Shown one piece after another: positions 14,904 through 22,682 of a stretch of DNA of 64,000 bases. Source of the DNA: CAZUDO01 sp964618895 (lineage in GTDB: Bacteria; Desulfobacterota; Binatia; DP-6). Positions within the stretch are counted from its first letter, which is position 1. Each line of letters opens with the position of its first letter. Location of the stretch: NCBI GenBank assembly GCA_964618895.1, contig CAZUDO010000103.1, forward strand, positions 62,001-126,000, read 5' to 3'. Made by a program: the position numbers and the translations under genes. The notes beneath the pieces are model-generated. The model did no database searches. It was not told the origin of the DNA and saw only the letters and a program-made list of their open reading frames with translations.

Positions 14904-16120
14904 TTCTCGGGCAGGGCCACCGCGTCCGCCGCAGCGCGCAGGCGTGCCGCGAGGGTCGTCGCGCAGCACGACGACACGACCCGACGCTCGACGACCGCCG
15001 CCGCACGGCGCCAGCGCAACGCGGCGCGGGACGACAACTGCACCGACCGGGCCTCGGCAGCGCGCGCGCCAAGCGCGCAGGCCCCCGACACGAGACGCGC
15101 CACCCGCCGCGGCACCGCCGCCGTGCGGCAGTCGACCGCGGCCCCGCGCTCGAAGCCACAGACGGCCGCCGGACGCATGTGCCGGTGGCGCCGGCGTCCT
15201 GCCGCCCGACCGCCCGACGACGGCAGCGCGCGCAGCAGGCGGAGGACCACCGCCGCCGTGTTGTCCGCCGCGAGGCGATAGTAGGCGAAGAACTGCTGGA
15301 ACGGGAACTCGGTCAGCCCGAGCGGGTCGCCGGCGCCATCGGAGACGCCGCGCGCCGCCACGAACGGCACGCCGTGCGCGACGGCGACGGCTGCCACCGC
15401 CGCCGTCTCCATGTCGGTGGCGTCCGCCGGGCTTGCCACAGCCCCGGTCGAGGCGAGCACGCGCGCCTCGCAGCCGAAGATCTCCCCCGCTCCGGGCTGG
15501 CACGGGAACGGGATGCCGCCGAACGGATCGCCGCTCTCCCCATCGCCGCCGACCACCACCCGCGGGCGATGCGGCAGGCACACTTCGTCGCCCGGGGGCT
15601 CGGGCGGAACGGGGGTGCACCGCCCGAGCACGAGCCGGCGGGCCGCGACCCTGGTCGCGACGGCGAGAAGGTCGCGATCGGCGGCGAACGAGCGGCCGCT
15701 GGCGGTGTCGGTCCAGCGCGCCGGCACCGCCACGTCGCCGATGCGGAGTCCACTGCCGGCGACGCCGGAGAACACGATCGCTCCGATGTCGAAGCGGGCG
15801 AGCACGGCCTCCGTCATCGCGGTCGCGTTCATGAGCCCGATGCCGGTGAGGGCGAGGACGACGGGCTGCCCGGCCAGCCGTCCGACCAGCACCGTCCGCC
15901 CCGCGATCGTCACCCGTTCGGTGATGGTCGCGGCGGCGCGTAGGACGCGCTGCTCGGCGGGGAACGCGGACAGCACCGCCACGTGGGGCCGGCGCGGACA
16001 CGGCGCCGAGACGACGGCGCACAAGCCGTCCAGGGGTGCCCCCGCCACCGCCGGTGCGCACGCCAGCACGACACGGGGAAGCATCGCCACCGTCGCCAGC
16101 AGGAAACGTACGTCGACCAT
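14900..16120 (-). CDS. Exported nucleoside phosphorylase-superfamily protein (PNP_UDP_1 type)
   Basis: A 406-residue protein with an N-terminal signal-like segment (FLLATVAMLPRVVLACAPAV). The core shows HVAVLSAFPAEQRVL, LALTGIGLMNATAMTEAVLA and FSGVAGSGLRIGDVAVPARW, then TDMETAAVAAVAVAHGVPFV, the Met-Glu ribose-binding signature of MTA/SAH nucleosidase-type enzymes. An Asp (VSDGAGD) further on fits the catalytic Asp. The last 120 residues are Ala/Arg-rich and of unknown purpose. It probably cleaves or senses nucleosides in the periplasm. It ends the leftward operon enoyl-CoA hydratase, THUMP protein, this gene (46-base gap). Confidence 0.8.
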   Translation of the reverse strand: MVDVRFLLATVAMLPRVVLACAPAVAGAPLDGLCAVVSAPCPRRPHVAVLSAFPAEQRVLRAAATITERVTIAGRTVLVGRLAGQPVVLALTGIGLMNATAMTEAVLARFDIGAIVFSGVAGSGLRIGDVAVPARWTDTASGRSFAADRDLLAVATRVAARRLVLGRCTPVPPEPPGDEVCLPHRPRVVVGGDGESGDPFGGIPFPCQPGAGEIFGCEARVLASTGAVASPADATDMETAAVAAVAVAHGVPFVAARGVSDGAGDPLGLTEFPFQQFFAYYRLAADNTAAVVLRLLRALPSSGGRAAGRRRHRHMRPAAVCGFERGAAVDCRTAAVPRRVARLVSGACALGARAAEARSVQLSSRAALRWRRAAAVVERRVVSSCCATTLAARLRAAADAVALPEN

Positions 16121-16166
16121 CAGCCCGTGCAGCTACGCCGGCGGCATGTATCCGTCAACATCCGCG

Positions 16167-16706
16167 TCAGCGCACGCGCACGAACGGGTACGCCTGGCGC
16201 AGGGCACGCGGGACCACGGCCAGACCCGCCTGGTCACCGAGGGTCTCGATCACCAGGATCGCATCCGGGTCCGAGAACTCGACGCGCGGCACGTGGCCAC
16301 GGGCTTCGAGGGCGCGCCACACGTGGTCGCCGATCTCGCGCTCGACCGTGGGCGAGTGCAGGCGCCCCTTCAGCCCCCGGCGGTTGACGCGCACGAAGAA
16401 CGCCCCCTCGGCCAGCCGGGGGAGCAACGGCTCCGCCGCGGCGATCAGCGGGTCGACGGGCCCATCGGGCTCGAAGCGCAGCGTGATGTCGATCGGCACG
16501 ATGCGGGCGAGCGCCGTCGGGAGGACGGGATCGGTGGCGAGCGCGGTGCGCACCTGGTCGAGAAACGCGGCGCGATCTTCCACCGTGCCGACAACCACGT
16601 TGCGATACCCGCCCGGGCGAAAGCGCCCGAGCCCGCGGAGCCCCATCAGGAGGGCGTCGCGCTGGCCTTCGAGCGCGGTGGCGAGGACGTTCCAGGTCGG
16701 CGCCAT
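16167..16706 (-). CDS. THUMP-domain protein
   Basis: A 179-residue protein consisting essentially of a THUMP-like fold: MAPTWNVLATALEGQRDALL, then GGYRNVVVGTVEDRAAFLDQ, IVPIDITLRFEP and the closing HVPRVEFSDPDAILVIETLG. THUMP domains bind the acceptor end of tRNA in thiouridine synthases, methyltransferases and TmcA/Tan1-type acetylation adaptors. No catalytic domain is attached, so it could be a Tan1-like adaptor. Its ATG overlaps the upstream hydratase stop by one base (TGATG), so the genes are coupled. Confidence 0.75.
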   Translation of the reverse strand: MAPTWNVLATALEGQRDALLMGLRGLGRFRPGGYRNVVVGTVEDRAAFLDQVRTALATDPVLPTALARIVPIDITLRFEPDGPVDPLIAAAEPLLPRLAEGAFFVRVNRRGLKGRLHSPTVEREIGDHVWRALEARGHVPRVEFSDPDAILVIETLGDQAGLAVVPRALRQAYPFVRVR

Positions 16707-17494
16707 CAGCGGCCGGTGAAGCGCGGCGGGCGGCGCTCGGCGAGCGCGCGGGCCCCCTCGTGCGCGTCCGCGGTACCGACCAGCAGACTCTGCGCCAGGA
16801 TCTCCATCTGCAGGAACGTCTGCGTGTCGGTGTTGCTGCCCAGGTCGATGAGCCGCTTGGCAAGCCCCACCGCCAGCGGCGCGTTGGCGGCGATCTCGCG
16901 TCCCAGCCGCGCCGCGGCCGTGACGTGCTCGCCCACGGGCACCACCTGGTGGACGAGCCCGACCGCCAGCGCCTCGTCGGCGCGGATCATGCGCCCGGTC
17001 AGGATCAGCTCTTTCGCGCGCGCGTAGCCGCAGGTGCGTACCAGGCGCGTCGTCCCGCCCACATCGGGCACGAGTCCGACCTTCACCTCCGGCAGTCCGA
17101 GCTCGCAGTCGGCGCTGGCAACGCGCAGGTCGCATGCCAGGGCCAGCTCGAGGGCGAGCCCCGGTACGTAGCGATGCAGGGCGGCGATCACCGGCTTCTC
17201 GAGCCGCTCGAGGCGCGTGAGCGCGGCCTGCATCTCGCCCACCAGGGTCCGGAACGGCCGCGGGACCTCGCCGCCCACGTCGCCGGCCAGCATCGTGAAG
17301 TCGACCCCCGCCGAGAACACGGGCCCCTCGCCGTAGAGCACCACCGCGCGCACCTCGCGGTCGCGCTCGGCGGCGCACACGGCGTCGACCAGGGCGCCGA
17401 GCAACTCCCGATGGAGCGCGTTCCGCTTCTCGGGACGGTTGAGTCCGACGTAGAGGAGCGCGTCCTCGCGTCGCGTGACGATCAGATCCGTCAT
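16706..17494 (-). CDS. Enoyl-CoA hydratase/isomerase family protein
   Basis: A 262-residue crotonase: MTDLIVTRREDALLYVGLNR, PEKRNALHRELL, oxyanion segments GEGPVFSAGVDFTML and HRYVPGLALELALACDLRVA, then GLPEVKVGLVPDVGGTTRLV with the Pro-Glu and Asp positions typical of dienoyl-CoA isomerase/hydratase relatives. The usual Ala-Gly-Gly-Gly of the second oxyanion loop is replaced by Pro-Gly-Leu-Ala, a deviation that may alter specificity. A strong AAAGGAGG precedes the ATG. First gene of the three-gene leftward operon. Confidence 0.88.
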   Translation of the reverse strand: MTDLIVTRREDALLYVGLNRPEKRNALHRELLGALVDAVCAAERDREVRAVVLYGEGPVFSAGVDFTMLAGDVGGEVPRPFRTLVGEMQAALTRLERLEKPVIAALHRYVPGLALELALACDLRVASADCELGLPEVKVGLVPDVGGTTRLVRTCGYARAKELILTGRMIRADEALAVGLVHQVVPVGEHVTAAARLGREIAANAPLAVGLAKRLIDLGSNTDTQTFLQMEILAQSLLVGTADAHEGARALAERRPPRFTGR

Positions 17495-17584
17495 TGGCCC
17501 TCCTTTCGGGGCGCGCATTATGCGCCGCCGTCCCGAGCATCGCCACCGCACGCGCCCGCGCTCGCACCGTCCGGGGGGGGTTGC

Positions 17585-17590
17585 TATAAG
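17585..17590 (+). promoter_or_regulatory. Candidate -10 element (TATAAG)
   Basis: TATAAG lies ten bases before the ATG at 17601, with no Shine-Dalgarno sequence between. The matching -35 region is poor. It fits the leaderless pattern seen elsewhere in the window. Confidence 0.35.
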
Positions 17591-17600
17591 GACCGCCCGC

Positions 17601-19004
17601 ATGCGCTCCCCCGTGCTCGGCCTCCTGCTGCTCGCCCTCGCCGCGCGTCCCGCGTTCCCGGGCGCGATCTTGTACGTGAGCGCCACCGGCGTGAACCCGG
17701 GCGGCGGCGACCACCCGCGCATCGACGCATACTGCCTCGACGAGACGAATGGCGGCATCGCGCAGACGCTGGCGTTCCAGTACGAACTCGCTGAATCCGA
17801 AGTCGAGCCGCGCCGCGTGCTCGTGCACCCCACGCTCGGGAACGTACTGTACGTGGCACAGCGGCGGCGCATCTCCGTGTTCCAGATCAGCGACACGGGC
17901 AGGCTCACGCCGGCCCCGAACGGCACCATCCCCGTGCGCGACCCGCGCGACCTCGCCATCTGGGGGAATACACTGTACGCCTCGCTCCACCAGGGGACGA
18001 TCGTCGGCTTCCAGTTGAACGCCGACGGGACCCCGTGCGCCGCGCACGGGCAGGAGTCCGACCAGAAGAACCCCTACACGTACACGACCTGCATCGACAG
18101 CGACACGTCCGGCGCCTATCAGGACCTCGCCATCGACGACGGCGACGGCGACTCCAGCAACGGTGCCCTCGTGTACGTCACCGGCGGCGGCGACTTCGGG
18201 CGCATCGACGTGTTCCAGCTCGCCAGCGACGGCACGCTGCTCGACGCGTCCGGCGCGCCCCAGGCCTGCGTGTCCGGCCCGCTCCGGCCGTGCGACTCCG
18301 CCACCACGACCAGCTCCACCACGACCACGAGCACCACCGCGACCACGCTCGACAGCACGACCACCACGACCCTGCCGGCACGCGCGCTCTCCCTGCGGCG
18401 CGACCTGGCCCGGCCGAAGGCGCTGCAGATCAAGAACGGCATCCTGTACGTCGCCGAGAAGTCCCGTAACCGCATCGTCGCCTTCCAGCTGCAACCGAAC
18501 GGCTTCTGCCAGTGCTCCGATCAGGCGGCCGACGGCACCGTCGTCTGCAACGACGCCAAGCTGACGACGAACTCGAGCGGGAAGCCCCGCTGTCTCAACG
18601 ATGCAGGCAAGCTGAAGAAGGACTGGGTGCAGCCGCTGTTCAGCAAGACCGCCCAGGTCGACCGCTATCAGTCGCTGCTGCTCGTCGGCAGCACCCTGGT
18701 CGGGACGCAGTACAACGAAGGGCGTCTGGACTCGTATCTCGTGGCAACGGACGGCAAGCTCCCCAAGCGCCCGAAGCGCCGCGGGTCGAAGGATCTCCGT
18801 CGCAGCCCGGTGCGAATGGCGGCCTATCCTGGCCGCACCGATCTGGTCTACGTCGCCGGCGGGATCCTCGATCAGGTGCTGGCGTTCAAGGTGAACGACA
18901 AGAAGGGCCTGATCGACCCCCGGCCCTTCAGCGCGACCCCGGTCGACCGCAACTCCTTCCCCAACGACGCCGCAGTCGCTGTGTTCACTGGGGACTGCCG
19001 CTAG
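17601..19004 (+). CDS. Secreted beta-propeller-like protein with Thr/Ser linker
   Basis: A 467-residue exported protein. Signal peptide about 1-20 (MRSPVLGLLLLALAARPAFP), then repeated blade-like segments: GNVLYVAQRRRISVFQISDT, GNTLYASLHQGTIVGFQLNA, ALVYVTGGGDFGRIDVFQLA and NGILYVAEKSRNRIVAFQLQ, each a 'LYVA...I-x-F-Q' pattern like YncE/lactonase propellers. A pure Thr/Ser linker occupies about residues 235-258 in the middle of a blade region, an odd place for a spacer. Several Cys pairs suggest disulfides. No catalytic residues are obvious; it may be a surface or periplasmic binding protein. A similar secreted protein follows 58 bases downstream. Confidence 0.7.
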   Translation: MRSPVLGLLLLALAARPAFPGAILYVSATGVNPGGGDHPRIDAYCLDETNGGIAQTLAFQYELAESEVEPRRVLVHPTLGNVLYVAQRRRISVFQISDTGRLTPAPNGTIPVRDPRDLAIWGNTLYASLHQGTIVGFQLNADGTPCAAHGQESDQKNPYTYTTCIDSDTSGAYQDLAIDDGDGDSSNGALVYVTGGGDFGRIDVFQLASDGTLLDASGAPQACVSGPLRPCDSATTTSSTTTTSTTATTLDSTTTTTLPARALSLRRDLARPKALQIKNGILYVAEKSRNRIVAFQLQPNGFCQCSDQAADGTVVCNDAKLTTNSSGKPRCLNDAGKLKKDWVQPLFSKTAQVDRYQSLLLVGSTLVGTQYNEGRLDSYLVATDGKLPKRPKRRGSKDLRRSPVRMAAYPGRTDLVYVAGGILDQVLAFKVNDKKGLIDPRPFSATPVDRNSFPNDAAVAVFTGDCR

Positions 19005-19024
19005 GCGGATTTTCTCGCTCGCGG

Positions 19025-19054
19025 TTGCAATCCCGGACCGCCATCCCGTAGGTT
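19025..19054 (+). promoter_or_regulatory. Candidate promoter of the PKD-domain gene (leaderless geometry)
   Basis: TTGCAA (19025-19030), 18-base spacer, TAGGTT (19049-19054), eight bases to the ATG at 19063. It lies in the 58-base gap after the previous gene and has no Shine-Dalgarno sequence. Confidence 0.45.
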
Positions 19055-19062
19055 CCCGCCGC

Positions 19063-21225
19063 ATGCGTCGCGCTTCGGCTCTGGTGCTGCTCGCGGCAGC
19101 GCTCGCGTCCGCCGGTCCCGCGCACGCCAAGCGGAAGAAAGGGGACCAGCTCCTGCGCGTGGTCGCCCCGGTCGCGCGCCGCACCGCCCCCGCGCATCCG
19201 TTCGTCAACGTCATCGTCCGCTTTGCCGCGGCCGTCGACGGCACCCCCGTCGATCCGGCCACCTTCCGCGCCCGCATCGGCAAGCACCCGCTCGCGCTCA
19301 CCCCGATCGTCGAGAGCGGACAGACGGTCGGCATGCGCGGCACCATTGCGCAGGACCTGCTCAAGCTCGGTCCGCGGCGGAACAATCGCCTGCGGCTCGA
19401 GGTGCGCACCATGCCGAAGCCGGGCAAGCCGAAGGGCATCCGCGACGTCGACCGCGTCCGCTTCCGTGCCGTCGAGGCCGCCAACGAGCCCCCGGTCGCA
19501 CGCCTGCTCACCGGCCGCGACGTGGTGTTCCCCGACATCGGCACCCCGTTCGACGGCTCGGAGAGCCACGATCCGGAGTCCGACCTGCTCACGTATCACT
19601 GGGATTTCGGCAATGGCCAGACGGCGACGGAGGCCACGCCGCCGCCGCACATCTTCCCGGGCGGCACCAGCAACGTGACCGTCCGCCTCACCGTGAGCGA
19701 CGGGCAGGCCTCGTCGACCGATCAGGTGGCGCTCGTCGGCTGCCCGCCGCTCGACCCTGGCAAGACCCCCGGGCGCCTGCAGGTGACCGCCGCGCAGGCG
19801 CTCGAGTTCGGGGCCGCGACCACGCCCACCACGCGCACCTTCACCGTGACCAACACCGGGGTACCGGGCACGCAGCTCCACCTGCGTCTCGCGATCGAGG
19901 GAACGGCCTTCACAGCCGATCCGTCGGACTTCACGCTCGACTCGGCCGAGAGCGCGCTGGTGACGGTCACGTTCACGCCCGGGGCGGCCGGCCATCAGCA
20001 GGGCGACGTGGCGCTGGTGGCATGCGCCGAGAACCGCGACGTGATCCACCTGCTCGCGCACGGCTACGCCGGCAATGCCCCCGACAACGGGCCCACGTTC
20101 GCCGCCGAGCCGGCGTTCTTCAACCTGTTCGGCGTGGGCGTGTCGCTGTTGCTCCCGAACGGCGATCGGCTGCCGGCCGACAACGTCGTCCACGGCTGCA
20201 CCGGCACCAACGACGCCTGCCTGGACGACCGGGACTGTGCCGCCAACGGCGGCACGTGCCTGCTGTCCACCAATCAGCTCCTCGACCCCAACGACCTGTG
20301 CGCCGACGGCACCGGCGGGCTCTATCTCCTGAGCGACGAAGGCACCTTCACCGACCCGACCCCCAACAGCGACACCGAAACCAGCGTCACCATCCTCCGC
20401 CTGCAGTACGACGCCAACGGCAACCGCACCGACGCCGCCATCGTCGGCCGTACCACCAGCGGCACGACGCAGATGGCATGCGACGGAGCGGCCGCCACCG
20501 ACGCCGGGCGGCTGTTCACCGCCGAGGGCCGTGCCGTCACGCTCGAGCAGAACTGCTTCCGCGACGAGATCGAGCAGCTGGTCGTCACCCGCAAGGGCAA
20601 CGGCTCGTCGCCCCCGCCCCTCATGACGCGCATCGACGCGGTCGCCGGGCAAGATCTGTGCAACGGCGACCTCGATCCCGTGGCCAACCTAGAGGTCACG
20701 CGCGACGGGAGCGCCGTGTTCGCCACCCTGTCCGACAGCGGGCTCTACCAGCTGCGACCGGCGGCACGTTTCATCACGCCCGACATCCTGGGTGGGTTCC
20801 AGGTGCACCCCGACGGCAGCCTGATCCACGTCACAGCCACCGACAACGGCACCACCGGGCTGCTCAGCCTGTACAAGATCTTCCCCGATCAGGCGGCCGA
20901 TGGGACCCTCCGCCTGGCCGACCTGACCCCGTGCGCGACGTTCACGATCCCGAACAACCGCACCGTGGGCAGCACGACGCGCACCACGTTCCTCGGCGAG
21001 CACTCGTTCGCCGTCGGCCGCAGCGCGGCCGGCTCGCTCGACGGGATCGTGCTGGTGAGCTTCTTCTCCATCGGCGGACAGCAGCCGGGCCAGGGACAGC
21101 CCGCCGTGTTGCCACGCCAGCTCCGCCTGCAGGGCATGGCGGCGTTCTCGTCGCCGGCGGGGGCCACAGCCTGCCAGGCCCTCGGGCTCATCAACCTGGA
21201 TCTGGTCGATCAGCTCGCCTTCTGA
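19063..21225 (+). CDS. Large exported protein with PKD and ASH-like domains
   Basis: 720 residues. Signal peptide 1-22 (MRRASALVLLAAALASAGPA), an Ig-like basic domain (about 30-145), a PKD domain (about 148-225) with LTYHWDFGNGQTATE and VTVRLTVSDGQASS, an ASH/choice-of-anchor-like domain (about 235-330) with ALEFGAATTPTTRTFTVTNT, and a C-terminal beta-rich half with Cys pairs (CLDDRDCAANGGTC) and SGLYQLRPAARF propeller-like segments. These are adhesion or extracellular-structure modules; no enzyme active site is evident. It is one of a set of secreted proteins in this region that resemble each other in style. Confidence 0.75.
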   Translation: MRRASALVLLAAALASAGPAHAKRKKGDQLLRVVAPVARRTAPAHPFVNVIVRFAAAVDGTPVDPATFRARIGKHPLALTPIVESGQTVGMRGTIAQDLLKLGPRRNNRLRLEVRTMPKPGKPKGIRDVDRVRFRAVEAANEPPVARLLTGRDVVFPDIGTPFDGSESHDPESDLLTYHWDFGNGQTATEATPPPHIFPGGTSNVTVRLTVSDGQASSTDQVALVGCPPLDPGKTPGRLQVTAAQALEFGAATTPTTRTFTVTNTGVPGTQLHLRLAIEGTAFTADPSDFTLDSAESALVTVTFTPGAAGHQQGDVALVACAENRDVIHLLAHGYAGNAPDNGPTFAAEPAFFNLFGVGVSLLLPNGDRLPADNVVHGCTGTNDACLDDRDCAANGGTCLLSTNQLLDPNDLCADGTGGLYLLSDEGTFTDPTPNSDTETSVTILRLQYDANGNRTDAAIVGRTTSGTTQMACDGAAATDAGRLFTAEGRAVTLEQNCFRDEIEQLVVTRKGNGSSPPPLMTRIDAVAGQDLCNGDLDPVANLEVTRDGSAVFATLSDSGLYQLRPAARFITPDILGGFQVHPDGSLIHVTATDNGTTGLLSLYKIFPDQAADGTLRLADLTPCATFTIPNNRTVGSTTRTTFLGEHSFAVGRSAAGSLDGIVLVSFFSIGGQQPGQGQPAVLPRQLRLQGMAAFSSPAGATACQALGLINLDLVDQLAF

Positions 21226-21257
21226 TCCCGGACCTTCCGATCCTATGCATGGCGCAT

Positions 21258-21280
21258 GGTCGCGCGCGCCTTGCGCGACC
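21258..21280 (+). terminator. Hairpin between the PKD gene and the XRE pair
   Basis: GGTCGCGC pairs with GCGCGACC around a seven-base loop, 33 bases after the PKD gene stop. No T-tract follows, so it may be a weak or Rho-assisted terminator, or an operator for the XRE genes that begin 26 bases further on. Confidence 0.35.
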
Positions 21281-21305
21281 ACGACCAGGGCTCCATCCTG
21301 CCGCC

Positions 21306-21539
21306 ATGCGATCGGCGTCCCCGCGCGTCGTGAACCGGCTCCCCGCACTGCTCGCCCGCCACGGCGTCACCTGGGGTGAGCTCGGGCGCCGCACGTTCTT
21401 GCCGCCCCGTCTCCTGGCGCGCCTGCGCGTTCCGGCCGCCAACCCCCGTCTGGCGGTGGCCGAGCGCGTCGCCGCCGTCCTCGCGCTGCCGGTGGAAACC
21501 CTGTGGCAGCTCGCCCCGCCCCGGCGGCGTCCGCGATGA
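21306..21539 (+). CDS. Mini XRE-family DNA-binding protein A (77 aa)
   Basis: A 77-residue Cro/CI-type helix-turn-helix protein: RLPALLARHGVTWGELGRRT (helices 1-2), FLPPRLLARLRVPAANPRLA (recognition region) and VAERVAAVLALPVETLWQLA, the typical closing helices. The recognition helix is Pro-interrupted and weaker than in protein B. Its TGA overlaps the ATG of a second XRE gene (ATGA), so the two are made together and may heterodimerise. No effector domain. Target unknown; the adjacent hairpin could be an operator. Confidence 0.6.
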   Translation: MRSASPRVVNRLPALLARHGVTWGELGRRTFLPPRLLARLRVPAANPRLAVAERVAAVLALPVETLWQLAPPRRRPR

Positions 21540-21796
21540 CACCGCGCAACCACCTGTCGCGACTGGTCGCCGACCGCGGATGGACCGACCAGGAGCTGGC
21601 GCGGCGCTCCGGGCTCGATCGGACCTACGTCAACCAGGTGAAGAACGGCCGTGCCCTGCCCAGGGTCGCGACGGCGCTCGCACTCGCGCAGGCGCTCGGC
21701 GTGCCGGTGGCGACCGCCTTTCCCCCCGGGTCGGCGGGACGGCGGCGCGCCCCGCGCCGCCCGCGTCACATCATATCGCCGTTCATGAGGACGTAG
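21536..21796 (+). CDS. Mini XRE-family DNA-binding protein B (86 aa)
   Basis: An 86-residue XRE protein: RLVADRGWTDQELARRSGLD, RTYVNQVKNGRALPRVATAL, ALAQALGVPVATAF. This is a full five-helix Cro/CI fold, with TYVNQVKNG as recognition helix, very like plasmid or phage SinR-type regulators, and a basic Arg-rich tail (GRRRAPRRPR). It is coupled by ATGA to protein A, and its 3' end overlaps the convergent GNAT gene by 31 bases. No toxin gene is adjacent, so a toxin-antitoxin role is not supported. Confidence 0.78.
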   Translation: MTPRNHLSRLVADRGWTDQELARRSGLDRTYVNQVKNGRALPRVATALALAQALGVPVATAFPPGSAGRRRAPRRPRHIISPFMRT

Positions 21797-22677
21797 TTCG
21801 GCGGCGGCGCCGTGCCGCCGCCCCGCACCATGTACTGACACGCCCGGAACGCCCGGAAGCCGAGCTGCAAGAGCCCGTCGACCACACGGCGATCGCCGGC
21901 CGGCACCATGAGACGCAGCACGATCCCGGGGCCGGCCAGCTCTTCCGCCACGGTGGCCAGCAGCACGAGCAGCGTTTCGGGATCCTCGGCCGACGCCGAG
22001 CCCAGGTGGGCGACGCCGTGGGCGCCGATACCGAGGGCGTAGCCCGCGACCGTGGTGCCGCGCTCGGCGACCACCGCTCGCCCGCGCTGCAGGTAGGTAT
22101 CGATGCTCTGCGGGCGCTCGGCACCGAATGCCCGCGCGTCCCGCGCCACCACGCGTGCCCGGTCAGCGTCCGTGGCCGGGCGCACGCTCACCCCGCTCCC
22201 GGAATCCGGCGCCGCGCGCGCGAGGGTGCCCCGGAGCTCACACTCGAGCACCGGCGCGACCACCCGGAATCCGGTCCGGAGGTACAGCCCGAGCGACGTC
22301 GTATTGAAGCTGTCCTGCACCAGCCGGACCTGCAGCACGCCCGTGCCCGCGGCCTCGATGCAGCGCTCGAGCAGCCGTCGTCCGATGCCCCGCCCCTGCG
22401 CCCGGGGCACGACGGCGAGCGGCCCGATGGTCGCCACCGGCCCGCGCCGGTGCGCCCATCCGAGGCCCACCACCTCGCCCCGCTCCTCGGCCACGATGCC
22501 GCCCAGGGGGTCGATGGCGAGCAGGTAGCGCAGGTAGCTCCGGCTCTCCGTCGGCGATCCGACCGTCGACGGCAGCCCATGCCGGAGCGCCACGTCGTAG
22601 AAGGCGACGAAGTTCGCGTCGCCGGCGGCGTCGAGGTCACGCTCCAGAAAAGCGCGCAGCGTCACGCCGTCGGCCAC
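21766..22677 (-). CDS. Tandem GNAT N-acetyltransferase
   Basis: 303 residues with two GNAT domains. The N-terminal one is complete, with the acetyl-CoA-binding block LAVVPRAQGRGIGRRLLERC (the R/Q-x-x-G-x-G/A motif) followed by VRLVQDSFNTTSLGLYLRTG. The C-terminal half (about 150-303; VSVRPATDADRARVVARDAR) keeps the fold's opening and its closing RACQYMVRGG but lacks a clear Q/RxxGxG, so it is probably non-catalytic. Substrate unknown. GTG at 22675-22677 was chosen because the upstream gene's stop lies just beyond (five bases), suggesting an operon with the SBP56-like lipoprotein. Confidence 0.8.
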   Translation of the reverse strand: MADGVTLRAFLERDLDAAGDANFVAFYDVALRHGLPSTVGSPTESRSYLRYLLAIDPLGGIVAEERGEVVGLGWAHRRGPVATIGPLAVVPRAQGRGIGRRLLERCIEAAGTGVLQVRLVQDSFNTTSLGLYLRTGFRVVAPVLECELRGTLARAAPDSGSGVSVRPATDADRARVVARDARAFGAERPQSIDTYLQRGRAVVAERGTTVAGYALGIGAHGVAHLGSASAEDPETLLVLLATVAEELAGPGIVLRLMVPAGDRRVVDGLLQLGFRAFRACQYMVRGGGTAPPPNYVLMNGDMM

Positions 22678-22682
22678 GGCGA

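Noticed and set aside
13065..16061. A minus-strand frame of 998 codons and similar plus-strand frames of 934 (13139-15943) and 876 codons (27646-30276)
   Set aside because: They are antisense shadows of the ThDP enzyme, phosphorylase and ptsP genes; at 70 percent GC stop codons are rare, and the translations are Arg/Ala/Pro-rich with no family resemblance.
16167..19592. An 1141-codon minus-strand frame spanning the hydratase and secreted genes
   Set aside because: Only its last 180 codons match a real protein (THUMP); the rest is antisense to well-recognised genes.
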